DNA of 64,000 bases from Corylus avellana (taxonomy: Eukaryota > Streptophyta > Magnoliopsida > Fagales > Betulaceae), in NCBI RefSeq assembly GCF_901000735.1, contig NC_081542.1, forward strand, positions 32,259,871-32,323,870. The letters run 5' to 3'. Shown in pieces: positions 1 through 10,571 of the stretch. Position numbers and translations under genes: made by a program. Under the pieces are notes generated by a model. The model searched no databases. It was given only the letters and a program-made list of their open reading frames with translations, and had not been told where the DNA came from. How positions within the stretch are numbered: position 1 is the stretch's first letter; each line of letters begins with the position of its first letter.

Positions 1-275
1 GCGGCCATGACGAGGTTGCCAAAAGTTCATAGTAGCTACCATAGGGCCGCCAAATGTTTATAGTGGTCACTATAGAATCTCCAAAAGTTCATGGCAGTCA
101 CAGGCGTTCATTGTGGCTACCATAAGGCTATCAAAAGTTTATGGTAACCACCACAAAATCGCAAAAAGTTCAAAGTAACAGCTCAAGCTGGCGAAAGTTC
201 TTGTAGGTTTGTGGTCACCACGGGATTATCAGAAGTTAATGGTGATCACAACAGGGCTGCCGGACATTCATAGTG
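1..275. repeat. degenerate ~31-bp minisatellite
   Basis: About eight imperfect tandem copies of a roughly 31-bp unit whose core reads AAAAGTTCATAGTGGTCACC followed by a CATAGGGCYGCC-like spacer. The first two units are both 31 bp (ending near 31-48 and 79); later ones vary from 24 to 37 bp through small indels. The array runs off the left edge of the window, so its full length is unknown. No reading frame is maintained. I do not recognise the family. Confidence 0.6.
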
Positions 276-977
276 AATATTTTTTTATAAGTGTTCTATG
301 TTTTATTTTTAAAAAAATATTGTGAAAATTGTTTTGATTTTGAAAACCGTTTTGTGAGTTATTTTGAAAAGTGTGCTAGTGATGGGAATTACATTTAAAA
401 ACCCGTTTGGATAACTTATATATGAGAAGAATTTTGAGCATTTAAAAAGCGAAAACAATTTTTTTTTAAATAATTTTCCAAACATATCCTTAAATGTTTA
501 TTTTCTTCTTTTGCTTTTGTTCTGCCTCACTTGCTTGTGACTCATTTACTGTCGTTTTGGTGGAATATTTTTTCCAATGAAAAAGTGAAAATGATGTATA
601 GAAAAGCATCTATTGTTTTTCTTTTTAATTATTCATTGCTTCTTTTCCCAAAGAGGTGATGGCATTAACATTGAAGATGAACTATAGCATTATTGTTTGT
701 TTTGTAGGAGGGTCATATTTTGTTTCTTAGACAAGTGATCTAAGATAGTCACTACCTTAAGAATAGTGCAATTGTTTTAACCCTTACTTATGTTTGGATT
801 TTCTACTAATTTTGTAATCATTTCTAGTAGTGCATAATTTTGTAATAATTTCCTGACTGGGTATATATAATATGCAAAATCCACTCACTCACTACTCTCC
901 CTCTCTCTCTCACACACACACCCATAGTCTTGGAATATATGCAAAACCCATAAATAAATTCACTTCTGAGCAATTTG
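276..977. other. AT-rich intergenic DNA downstream of the PPR gene
   Basis: No gene seen. It would contain the 3' UTR of the minus-strand PPR gene. A weak inverted pair (CCCGTTTGGATAAC near 402 and TTTTCCAAACATAT near 472) may be a small MITE remnant. A TATATATAAT motif near 861 is followed by a CT/CA-rich tract (885-925), which resembles a plant core promoter on the plus strand, but no plus-strand coding exon follows. Confidence 0.4.
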
Positions 978-2802
978 CTACAATAGGTGATCAGTTACTC
1001 GGAACATGTTATTGCTAGTTTCTTGGCAAAGACAAAAAAACAATGAATTCCATGATGAAGAATCAGGGAGGATCCCCATTTCTACCATATGTGAAAGGAG
1101 CTCCAAAGCCTTCTGAAAATCTCCCTTCTTACATAGAGCATCAATCAAGGGATTATAACTTGTTATATCCAGAATGCAACCCCTCCCAACCATGTCATCC
1201 ATGAGCTTCAAAACACTGCTAACTTTCCTCTGCCTGCAAAATTCAATGATCAGGGCATTGAATGTTGATGCAAGCGGAAAATAACCAAGATGAACCATCT
1301 CATTCACCAGTTCAAACGCTTCACGCACACATCCTTGTTGGCAAAATCCATGGATTAAATAATCATAAACAAGAACACTTGGAACTCCCCCTTCTCCAAG
1401 CATCTGATCAAAAACCTTCTTTGCATCCTCAATGGCGCCATCTGCACAAAAGGCTAAAATACTCATGCTCCTACCAATAGCTCTAAGAAATAACTTCCCC
1501 ATCATTTTCAAAAATGCTAGTGCTTCATCCAACTGATTTTCCTTGTATAGACCATATAACACATTGTTATAAGGACTAATCTGCCTCCCACAACCCCCCT
1601 TACTCTCCTCCATTAGTTCCAAAATCTTAAACCCATCTTCCATCCTACCTCCTGAACACAAAGCCTTGATTAGTGTGTCGTATGTAACAAAATTCCAGTT
1701 AATCCCTTCTGTTTTCATCTCTTTAAACAGATCAAGAGCCAAATCCAACATCCTTTGCTCACAAAATCCAGAGATTAAAATGTTGTAGGTGTCTACATTT
1801 GGAAGGCAGCCCTTCCTCTCCATCTTCGTCAGGAAGGAAAACCCAACTTTCATTTTCCCTAATCTACAAAAACCCTTTATCAAAGTATTATATTCCACAA
1901 TGTCTATCACACCTCCCTTAGTCTCCAATCTCTCCAAAATCTCAACAGCCTCAGTTACACGACCAACATTGCAAAGAAGTTCCAGCACCTTAGTTACTGT
2001 AATAATATTTGGCACAAACCCAAAACTGAAGCACATCATTAGGTTCCTTCATTTCATTCATCAAGCTCCTTGCTCTCCCAGTTTTCCCATTCCTGCAAAG
2101 TGCATGAAGTAATGTGTTATAAATCACGGTATTTGGTGTAATTCCCCTAGACTTCATCACTTGCAAAAGCTTAAAGCCATCGCCAATCCTGTCAGTCAAG
2201 CAAAGCCCTTTCATTAAGATCCCGAAAGTGTAATTATCGCCTTCAACACCACACCCCATCATTCTCTTCCTATAAAACGCTCTAGCCAAATCAATATCGT
2301 CCCTGACAAGAACATTTAGTATTGAATTGAAAATCTTCAAAGACGGTTTCTTTTCAAACCGAGAAACCAAGTCAACCACTTTGATCACTTGCTTAACCAT
2401 ACTCGCCCGCCCGAGACCACGGATGATAGTAACGAAAATGTCGTCATCTGGGGGTGACCCGGTTGAGTTGGGCATTTCGTCGAGCAGATCCTGTACAGTA
2501 TCAAAGCGATGGAAAGCACATAGATTGCGTATTAAAGCACGGTAGGTGGACTGAGAGTGGGTGAAGTTGGGGAGTTTGAAGGCCCATCTGAAGGTTTCGA
2601 GGGCTTGGGAGGCCGATTTCTGGTTTAGTATCAAATGCACAATCTGCTGCTGGGTTGGAACAGGATATGGTGATGTGGAGGAGGAGGATGAGAATGGGGA
2701 TGCGAATGAAATGGGTTTTGATTTTCGGCCGAGAAGAAGAAAGCTTTGATACGCTTCAGTGGAGAAGCTTGCAAGAATTGAAGAGTTAGAGATTTTGGGC
2801 AT
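978..2802 (-). pseudogene. P-class pentatricopeptide repeat (PPR) protein, broken by a frameshifting deletion
   Basis: The gene reads from ATG at 2802 to the stop at 978 without introns, in two frames that meet near 2035-2045. The N-terminal part (2802-1990) has a Ser-rich, organelle-targeting-like leader and about five PPR motifs; the C-terminal part (2039-978) has about nine more of 34-36 residues with the usual T/Y-N-x-L-I and G-x-x-P-N landmarks. The overall layout resembles the mitochondrial Arabidopsis protein At2g17525 (from memory, not aligned). At the junction the motif after NEMKEPNDV is cut to about ten residues: V is followed directly, in another frame, by CFSFGFVPN. That is about 25 residues short of a 35-residue repeat, so a deletion of about 70-77 bp, not divisible by three, best explains it. 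PPR proteins of this class bind organelle RNA. Either this is a recent pseudogene or an assembly or sequencing error. Confidence 0.8.
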
Positions 2803-2819
2803 GGAGAAGTGCGTTCTTT

Positions 2820-3117
2820 TACGAGTAAGGCTGTAATAGAGCCGAGTTCGGGCGAGTTGGGTATGTTCAGGATCGGCTTGTTCACACTTTACTCGAGCTC
2901 GAGCCGAGCTTTAGTCAGGTACCTAAATCCTAGCTCGGCTCGACCCGCGAAGAAAAAAATAGTGTGCGAACTCGAACTCGAGCTTGCCTATCGGTCAAGC
3001 TGGGTGCCTTATCGAGTACTCGGCTCGCTTGGCTCGAGTACTAGACAAGGCTGGAATGTCGCCCCCCATAAGCACCCCACAGAAAACAGAATGACTGAAA
3101 AAAAAAAAAAAAAAAAA
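2820..3117. repeat. CTCGAGC-rich repeat with A-run, upstream of the PPR start
   Basis: Begins about 20 bp upstream of the PPR start codon. It is packed with GAGCTCGAGC, GCTCGGCTCG and CGAGTACTCGGCTCG words on both strands (2833-3050) and is followed by a 20-nt A run at 3098-3117. Similar CGAGC-rich stretches lie at 8998-9230 and 13687-13918, where they end in ACACCCCTA, resembling plant hAT-type element ends. It probably displaced or became part of the PPR 5' region. Confidence 0.55.
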
Positions 3118-3733
3118 TTAAAAATAAGAAGAAGAAATCCGAATCATTGAGGAGGTAGAACATTTTTTTCTAAGAAATCCACTCTTGATGTGAGACAGCC
3201 ATGATGCAACCAACCCTGAACGAGATGATGCGTAACGGCGAAGATGCATCTCGGTGGCGAAGTTAACGGCGATGGCAGTTCGGCGATGAGGGGTCCAGGA
3301 GAAGAGACTCAAGTGAGAACGAGATGTGCAGTGGGGTGGGTTTTGCGCCGTGTAAGAGCAAAGTACAAAGCTGGAGAAAGCAACTAATGATGCTAAAGTC
3401 TAAAGATAAGATCATAAGATGCAAGAATGAACGGCAAGGATTAAATGCTTAGATCTAACGATAAATTGGCCTTTTGGGAATATGTGATCATGTGAAGCTT
3501 TTGGGAAGATGTGATCATGTGAGCGTCAAACTGGCCTTTTGTCGACAGAAACCATTTAGTTACTTTTTCTTTTTTAATTCCGTCTAGTTACTCTTTTCTT
3601 TCTTTTTTTTTGTGAGTTCGTTTAGTTATTTAGTATGCATTGATTGCTAACTTACTTAACTGGTAATTATATGTTCATATGGCGAAATATTAGACCATAT
3701 GATAATGTGACTAAATTCAAATGATAATTCATA
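3118..3733. other. PPR upstream region
   Basis: No convincing gene. The interval 3150-3330 is more GC-rich than its surroundings and may be the original promoter or 5' flank of the PPR gene, now separated from it by the inserted repeat. From 3400 to 3733 the sequence is AT-rich. A local duplication of GATGTGATCATGTGA is visible near 3484 and 3508. Confidence 0.35.
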
Positions 3734-3842
3734 TGATATAAAATATAAATTATAAAGATAATACTACATTTGTGATTGTAACAAATGTAGTATTCGGTGA
3801 TATAAAATATAAACTATCACCGTGTCTTATTCGGTGATAGTT
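3734..3842. repeat. stacked inverted and direct repeats at the LINE 5' junction
   Basis: Four small structures overlap. Inverted repeat 3760-3773 / 3781-3794 (14 bp perfect, 7-bp loop). Inverted repeat 3812-3822 / 3832-3842 (AACTATCACCG / CGGTGATAGTT, 11 bp perfect). Direct repeat TGATATAAAATATAAA at 3734-3749 and 3798-3813. Direct repeat TATTCGGTGATA at 3791-3802 and 3828-3839. The second arm of each of the last two lies inside or beside LINE coding sequence. Confidence 0.85.
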
Positions 3843-6126
3843 AACGGGCAGCCCCATGGTTGCATAAAACCCACTCGAGGAATTAGACAAGGTGACCCTT
3901 TATCACCTTATCTTTTTATTCTTTGTGCGGAGGGGCTTAGCACACTGTTGAGGAGGGCTGAAATGAACAATGAATTGACGGGTCTAGCTATATCCAGAGG
4001 AGGGCATCGTATAAATCATTTATTTTTCGCTGATGATAGTCTGCTCTTTAGCAGGGCTAATGTTATGGAATGGCAAAAAATTCAGGAGATCCTTGGAATT
4101 TATGAGCGAGCTTCGGGGCAAAAGATCAATATGGAGAAGACCTCAATTTTCTTTAGCAAGAATACCAATATGGAGGTTCGTGAGCAATTGTTGGAGGTGA
4201 CCGGACTTAGATCAACTCAATGCTTTGAAAAGTATTTGGGGCTCCCGGCTCTCATTGGCCGATCTAGAACTCGGGCTTTCCAAAGTATTCAAGGGCGAAT
4301 TTGGGACCGACTCCAAGGATGGAAGGAAAATTTTCTTTCACAAGCCGGAAGGGAAGTAATGCTAAAGGCAGTTATCCAAGCCATACCTACCTACACCATG
4401 AGCCTCTTTCAGATTCCCAAGACTTTGTGCCGCATAATTAATTCGATGATGGGAAGATTTTGGTGGGGTTTTAAGGAAAACTTATCACGGGTTGCTTGGA
4501 TGAGTTGGGGAAAAATGAGCCTATCCAAAGACGAAGGAGGTTTGGGTTTTCGGGATATAGAAGTCTTTAATCAAGCTCTTCTCGCCAAACAAGGGTGGCG
4601 ACTAATGCAAAATTCAGAGTCACTAGCTGGAAGAATAAGTAAGGCGAAATATTTTCCGGATTGCTCTTTTTTGGAGTCCAATCTAGGGAGAAATCCCTCA
4701 TATGCTTGGCGAAGCATATGGAAAGCTAGAGATATTCTTAAGGAAGGTGTGCTGTGGCGGGTTGGAGATGGCAAGTCCATAAGAATATGGGAGGATAGAT
4801 GGATCCCTTCAACTTCTACTAATCGGATTCAATCACCCAATATTTCCTTCCCTAGAAATGCACGAGTTTGTGAGCTCATTGACCCAGAAAAGCGGTGGTG
4901 GAATGTGCAGCTTCTCAAAGAAAATTTCTCTCCCCTGGAAGTGGACAGAATTTGTAGCTTGGCCATTTGTCCTGGTAATCGGCCAGACCAGCTGGTGTGG
5001 GGAGCTACTAAAAATTGTGATTATTCTGTTCGTAGTGGCTATCATTTAGCAAAGAGTGGATTGGACAGAGAACAGGGCTCCTCGTCAAACATGCAATCAA
5101 ATAAAGAGCTATGGAGATCCATATGGAAATTCAGGGGATCGAAGGCATTGCAGATGTTTTTTTGGCGGGCTTGCCAAAATATTCTCCCTACACGAGAGAA
5201 CCTACAGCGGCGACACATCATTTCTGATTCACTATGCCCTATTTGCGGTTTATATGTAGAATCGGTGAGTCATATTTTGTGGAGTTGCCAATCAGCAAGG
5301 GATGTTTGGCTGGAATGTCCTATTGCTATCCAGAAATCCACCAGTGATGACGCTTCATTTACGGACGTGGTCTGGAAGATGAAGGGACGACTAGGTGAAG
5401 CAGATTTTCAACTATTTGTTACAGTAGCCCGCCAAATCTGGTTCAGAAGGAATCAATTTATTCATGGGGGTGAGTTTCATACACCAGCAATGATTCTACG
5501 ACAAGCAAAAGAGCAAATGGCAAGCTATGAATTGGTGGAGCAGATGAAAAGCAGGGACACAAGCCAGGCAGCTACCACGCGGAACATTAAGAAATGGGAG
5601 AAGCCACCTACTGATTTTTGCAAAATAAATTGGGATGCCTCTATATCAAAAGCAACGAATCGTATCGGAGTGGGAGTCATTCTACGGGATCATGCCGGAA
5701 CGGTACTAGCATCCTTCTGCACGTCCAAGTCAGCTACCACAGATCCGGCCTCAGCGGAAGCTATAGCTGCATGGCATGCAACAGAAGTTGGTCGTTCCAT
5801 GGGTATAAGGAGATTAATACTTGAAGGCGATGCATTAGAAGTGGTTCAGGCACTACGACGAGAAGACAACTGGAGAGGACGATATGGGATGGTGATAGAA
5901 GAAGCCCGAGCAAACTGCCAACCCTTGCTGGAATGGCGAGTTAACCATGTCCGCAGACAGGCTAATGTCTCAGCCCACCTCTTAGCTAAATATGCTATAG
6001 AAGCTAGTGCAGACCGTCTATGGATAAGGGGGTATCCCCAATGTATTCATGAAGTTGTCATTGCTGAACAAGCTTCTGCTTAAATAATAAGATGCGACCT
6101 ATCTTTCCAAAAAAAAAAAAAAAAAA
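3813..6126 (+). mobile_element. 5'-truncated L1-type LINE (non-LTR retrotransposon), intact C-terminal ORF2
   Basis: An open frame of 753 codons (GTG at 3822 to the stop at 6083) covers the 3' half of a plant L1-type ORF2. In order: the reverse transcriptase palm with RGIRQGDPLSPYLF (residues 19-32) and the catalytic FADD (69-72); thumb and connection; the zinc-binding zf-RVT module with CPIC and HILWSC near residues 472-488; and a C-terminal RNase H-like domain from about residue 603 (NWDAS, EGDALEVVQAL, N-x-x-AH-x-LA). The endonuclease, ORF1 and first RT motifs are missing, so the copy is dead-on-arrival by 5' truncation, with an in-frame stop at 3810. A very short 3' UTR leads to an 18-nt A tail at 6109-6126. 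The lack of internal stops suggests recent insertion. I could not find a convincing target-site duplication. Confidence 0.92.
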
Positions 6127-7188
6127 CAAACATTTTTTTTTATAAACATTGTAATCTACTAATCTTCATTCATCCAAAAATAGATATCCGGAGCATAACA
6201 TTCTAAACATAACAATAGCATATATCTCTAAATACATTGTTGATTCTAATATTAATCACTTAATTTTTGATATATATATGATCATATGATCTAACAATTC
6301 ACATAATCTTTAAATCATGTGATGTAACACTTAACTATAGTTAGTATTTACTATTTAGTATGTTAATACTTGCTTGTATATTAATTTTTTTTGGAATCTT
6401 CACAACTCAAATATTGTCTATAACATACATAATAACCTATCGGGCTATTATAAGACAATATCTATGAAAAGTCATCGTCTCAATCAGTTTCAGATCCATA
6501 ACAAATTCTGACGAATCATGTCTCTATCCGCTTCTAGGTCCTTGATTCCCTATCTTTTTTTTTTTTTTTTAATTTTTTAATTTTTTTTTTATTATTATCT
6601 TCGCTACTAGTACTTTATCAATCACAATCCACTTCGTTGTCTTTACCATAGTGACAATTCTTCTTTCTGCTTGATAACTCCTCCGTCATTGGTCTATGGT
6701 TTGCTCTCAGAAAATGAACCATAAGAAAACCAAAAACCGACCGAAAATCAAGTCCGTTATTCTAATTAATGTTAGATCATGTTCATGTGTATTATCATTC
6801 TAATTACACTAGGTCATACTTAATTGATATGTAATTAGAATGATAATACATATCAATGATATCATCGTATCATTGTTTTTGATTTTGTTTTTGTTTTTTG
6901 AAAATAGCTAACTTATTTAGCAATACTAATTTAGTATATATTAACTAACAAGTATGTATAATATATATTCATATACACACACACACATATACATATATAC
7001 AAATATTAAGTAACATATGATTTGTTTTTGTCAAAATAACCTATAGTAAATTATACTAGGTTAGTAATTTAATATATTAACTTAGTTAATATGTTAGTTT
7101 ATTAACTAACTAGTTAGTAAGTCTCTGCCTTTGGGTACTCAATTATTGTATTAGTATGGGTTTGTATACTTATGACTTATGTCATGTA
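6127..7188. other. AT-rich intergenic DNA with older local duplications
   Basis: No gene. It holds a 20-bp perfect inverted repeat (6788-6807 / 6831-6850) with a 23-bp spacer, probably a MITE relic. The stretch 6920-7130 is a diverged copy of 7215-7440 (shared words such as ATTAACTAACAAGTATGTAT and AAATATTAAGTAACATAT), showing an older tandem duplication next to the large one. Confidence 0.55.
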
Positions 7189-7662
7189 CAATTCTTATAA
7201 CCTTTAGATAATGTGATCTAACACTTAACTTAATAGTAATACTAAGTTAGTATGTATTAACTAACAAGTATGTATATTATATATTCATATATATAATACT
7301 CATACAAATATTAAGTAACATATAAATTTTTTTGTTTGTCAAAATAACCTATAGTTAATTATACTAAGTTAGTAATTTAATATATATTAACTTAGATAAT
7401 ATTTCAGTTTATTAACTAACTAATTACTAGTTAGTATGTTAATACTAATATATAACACACACATGTATAATAAAAAAAGTATTATACATAGAAGTATTGA
7501 GTAACATGTACTTAATTATATTTACTTCATATATATTAATTAACTAGATAATATGTTCATTTATGATCTAACTAGTTAGTATGTCAACTAATACATACAC
7601 ATAAATATTAAATAATTCATATAACATATATTATTTAATTACTAACATACATATATATATAT

Positions 7663-8960
7663 AGGGAAAAATATAAAAAAGCCTCCCAAACTACCAGCCG
7701 TTTTCGATTTAGCCCCCTGATGTTCCAAAAGTCATAAAGTAGCCCCACAAACTACCAATCAGTTACAATTTGGCCACTCTGTTAGTCAACACAGTCAAAT
7801 TGGATGGAAAATGCAAAACGACGTCGTTTTGAAAGGTTAAGTTACTAAAATGCCATTTTGAGGGAAAAAAAAAATCAATTTAGAAAAGCCCGAGAAAATA
7901 AAAAATAAAAAATTAATTAAAAAAACGGTGGTTCAATGGAGATAGAAGTGCTGACAGCCCTGAGGCGAGAACTGTAGATGGTCGGCGACCCTGAGTTGGG
8001 GTTGCGAGGCTAGGCTGACATTGATTCAGATCTGCATAAACTTTGATTCCTAGCAATCTGTGTCGAAAACCAGACACACCCAATTGAGACAAAGGTTTTC
8101 AAACCAGTTTTATGAACCTTTGACCTCAGCATTACACGATTCTAATCCCAGCAAAAAACACACGCAAGGAGAAAGAGAACAGTACAATTCCAAGTCTCAC
8201 AAGAAAGAGAAAGGAACTTCAACTTTTTTTTTCTTTTTCTTCATACAGTCAATGGCGTCTCAAACAAGAAAAAATCGAACCCATTAATCTTACACTTGAA
8301 GAAAACCACACAAAGATCGACAGCCCGGCGAAAAGAACCGGTTGCGACCCAAAAACCTACAACCTATCAAAGCTATAGAATAGATCTCTTCAACAAAAAT
8401 GGAGTCAACTAGCTCTATAGATTTTCTCTGCCCAAAAAAACAAAATATTCAAAGGAAACTTAAACCTGCGATTTTTCCCAAAAATGTGCCGGGAAAATCG
8501 ATGTGAAAATCAAAATCCAAAGAAACAAATTTGAAAGTGCGAAAATCTCTCTCTCTCCTTCATCTTGTTCTGGAAAACTCGAGGAAGCAGAGAGGAAGCT
8601 GGTTCGGGTTGCGAGGTGAGGCCGGTGCTCGTGGGGTGCCGGTTCGCCGGAGAGGCTAGGCGAGGCCGGAGCTTGCGGGGCACCGTTTTTTAATTAATTT
8701 TTTATTTTATTTTTCTCAAAACCACGTCGTTTTGTGGGCATTTTTTTAATTGATTTTTTTTTCAAAAGGGCATTTTAGTAACTTAACATTCCAAAACGAT
8801 GTCGTTTTGCATTTTCCATCCAATTTGACAGTGTTGACTAACGGAGTGGCCAAATTACAATTGATTGGTAGTTTAGGAGGCTACTTTATGACTTTTGAAA
8901 CATCAGTGGGCTAAATCGAAAACGGCTGGTAGTTTGGGGGGCTTTTTTATATTTTTCCCT
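7663..8960. mobile_element. MULE-like element with long terminal inverted repeats (Pack-MULE candidate)
   Basis: The ends are AGGGAAAAATATAAAAAAGC and its reverse complement. Inverted similarity continues for about 220 bp and, with an indel, to about 270 bp (left arm 7663-7930, right arm 8680-8960). Between the arms are about 750 bp of unrelated, more GC-rich sequence (7931-8680) without a long ORF or transposase, so the element is non-autonomous and may carry captured host DNA. It sits in a TA-rich tract, so the target duplication cannot be read; copy B has an uninterrupted (TA)n tract at 13618-13664. Long inverted arms with a GGGAAA-type tip suggest Mutator-like affiliation, by inference. 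Confidence 0.75.
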
Positions 8961-8997
8961 ATATATATATATAACTATTTTTTTGTAACATATATAT

Positions 8998-9230
8998 ATG
9001 AACGAGCTAACGAGTCGTGCTAACGAGCCGATTCGAGTCTTAAATGAGTCGAGCTCACAAGTCCCCGTCGAGTTTGATCGAGCGAGCCGGGTTTGTATCA
9101 CTAACTAATCAAGCGGGTTTCAACAGTAACGATCGGGCTTGTATAGTGTCAAGCTCGAGTTCGGGTTGAGCTTAACCGAGCGGGTATCGAGCGAGCTGGC
9201 GAGTTGTATGAGCTCGCTTACACCCCTATT
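8998..9230. repeat. CGAGC-rich repeat, copy A
   Basis: Dense GAGCGAGC, CGAGTC and GGGTTTCAAC words ending in CTTACACCCCTA. It corresponds to 13687-13918 in copy B and resembles 2833-3050. The TAGGGGTGTAA-type tip (reverse strand) is like that of many plant hAT elements; the other end is not recognisable. No coding capacity. Confidence 0.5.
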
Positions 9231-9344
9231 TATGAGTCTCGTCTTTCTAGCACTTGAGTGGTTTTGTCTCTATAGTGGGTGTTGAGTGATCATTGCCTGC
9301 GCTTGAGAAAGAAGAAGAGAAATGTTAGAGAAAGAAAAGAGTGC

Positions 9345-10090
9345 ATCTTCTGTGTCGACGTTTTGTGCAACCAACACAATGAATGACAACTCAACATGTA
9401 GCAAATTAGAAAATAGGTATGCCTACATCTGATTATACATCAATTCATCATAAATCAAAACCAACAAAGAACAATACTTCACGCTCAACCCAGTTCACCG
9501 TCCTTCATGCCCAACCGCCAACACGCCCATCCCACCGCCGACACCACACCCAGCCCACCGGCACCCCTCCCAACCCACACCCAGCCTGCCCAGCAACCGG
9601 CACCACACCCAATTCACCAGTAAGTTGATTTAACGCCTAACCCACGCCAGCACGCAGCAACCCACACCGGAACGCCGCCGATAAGTTGATTTAACGCTCA
9701 AACCACGCCAGAATGCCGCAACCGGATTCAAAAATCCCACGCCGGCTTCAAACACCCAGCCCGCCCAGCCACAGGCACCACGCCCAATCCACCGGCATTT
9801 TATTGTTTTTTGTTTGGTCTGAAATTGTCTGAAATTGTGATTGGTCTGAAATTGTGATTGTGCGGGGAAGAGCAGCGCAGGTTGGGCGGCGTGGGCTAGG
9901 TAGAGAAGGCTTGTTGCAGCAAAAATCGTCGAGCTTAGTTTGGTGAAGGTTTGGTTTTGTTTGTTTTGATTTATGAAGGGATTATAATCCAGTGTACCCA
10001 AACCTATTTTCTAATTTGCAACATGTTGATTTGTCATTTACTGAGTGGGTTGGACAAAAGTCACCTTTTGTGCAACGTCCACATTGAAGA
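9345..10090. mobile_element. TIR element with GC-rich minisatellite core, copy A
   Basis: Terminal inverted similarity: the left side (ATCTTCTGTGTCGACGTT, then GCAAATTAGAAAATAGGT near 9401-9418) is mirrored on the right (ACCTATTTTCTAATTTGC near 10000-10018 and GTGCAACGTCCACATTGAAGAT to about 10090). The arms extend to the internal CATAAATCAAAACCAACAAAG and its mirror, about 130 bp. The core (9480-9790) is C/G-rich with repeated CCCACGCC and CACCGG words and a tandem module beginning TAAGTTGATTTAACGC (9620, 9681). No transposase, so non-autonomous. The counterpart in copy B is 14033-14787. Confidence 0.65.
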
Positions 10091-10199
10091 TATTCTCTAA
10101 AGAAGAATTTTAACCAGAGAAAAGTAAAATTAATTCGAATAATAGAATTTGTAAAGAAGGGATTTCATAAGAATAATCTGCGTTTTTAAAAGATATCAC

Positions 10200-10475
10200 A
10201 AAACGTAAAGAGTTTGGCATTGTAATTTAAAAAACACTTAATTTAAAATAAATAAATAAATATTTGATTTTTATAAGCAGGCTAGAGAATGCTTATTTGA
10301 AAAAGCGCGAATTTAAATCAAAATCATGATTTCACATAACAAATATTAAATAAAAAAAACTTTTTAACATGTTTTATCAAACATCTTTGCGATTTAAAAA
10401 ATAGCAAATTAAAAAACCTAATTTTTAAAATCGTACTTATTGAAATCGCAATACCAAACGAACCTATACTTTCGT
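10200..10475. mobile_element. MITE-like inverted-repeat element, copy A
   Basis: Left end AGTTTGGCATTGTAATTT (near 10210) mirrors right end AAATCGCAATACCAAACG (near 10443-10460). The interior is AT-rich with AAAAAC and GATTTAAA words. The same tip type (GTTTGGAATTGC) occurs in the element at 31740-31966, so the two probably belong to one superfamily. The copy B counterpart is about 14893-15160. Confidence 0.5.
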
Positions 10476-10571
10476 CAATTTTTAAAACCGCAACTAACCT
10501 AGGCTGTTATTAGGTTACGATTAGCAGTTGTTAGCAATTATTTGTTGTTAATGACTGCTCTGATTGTATAC

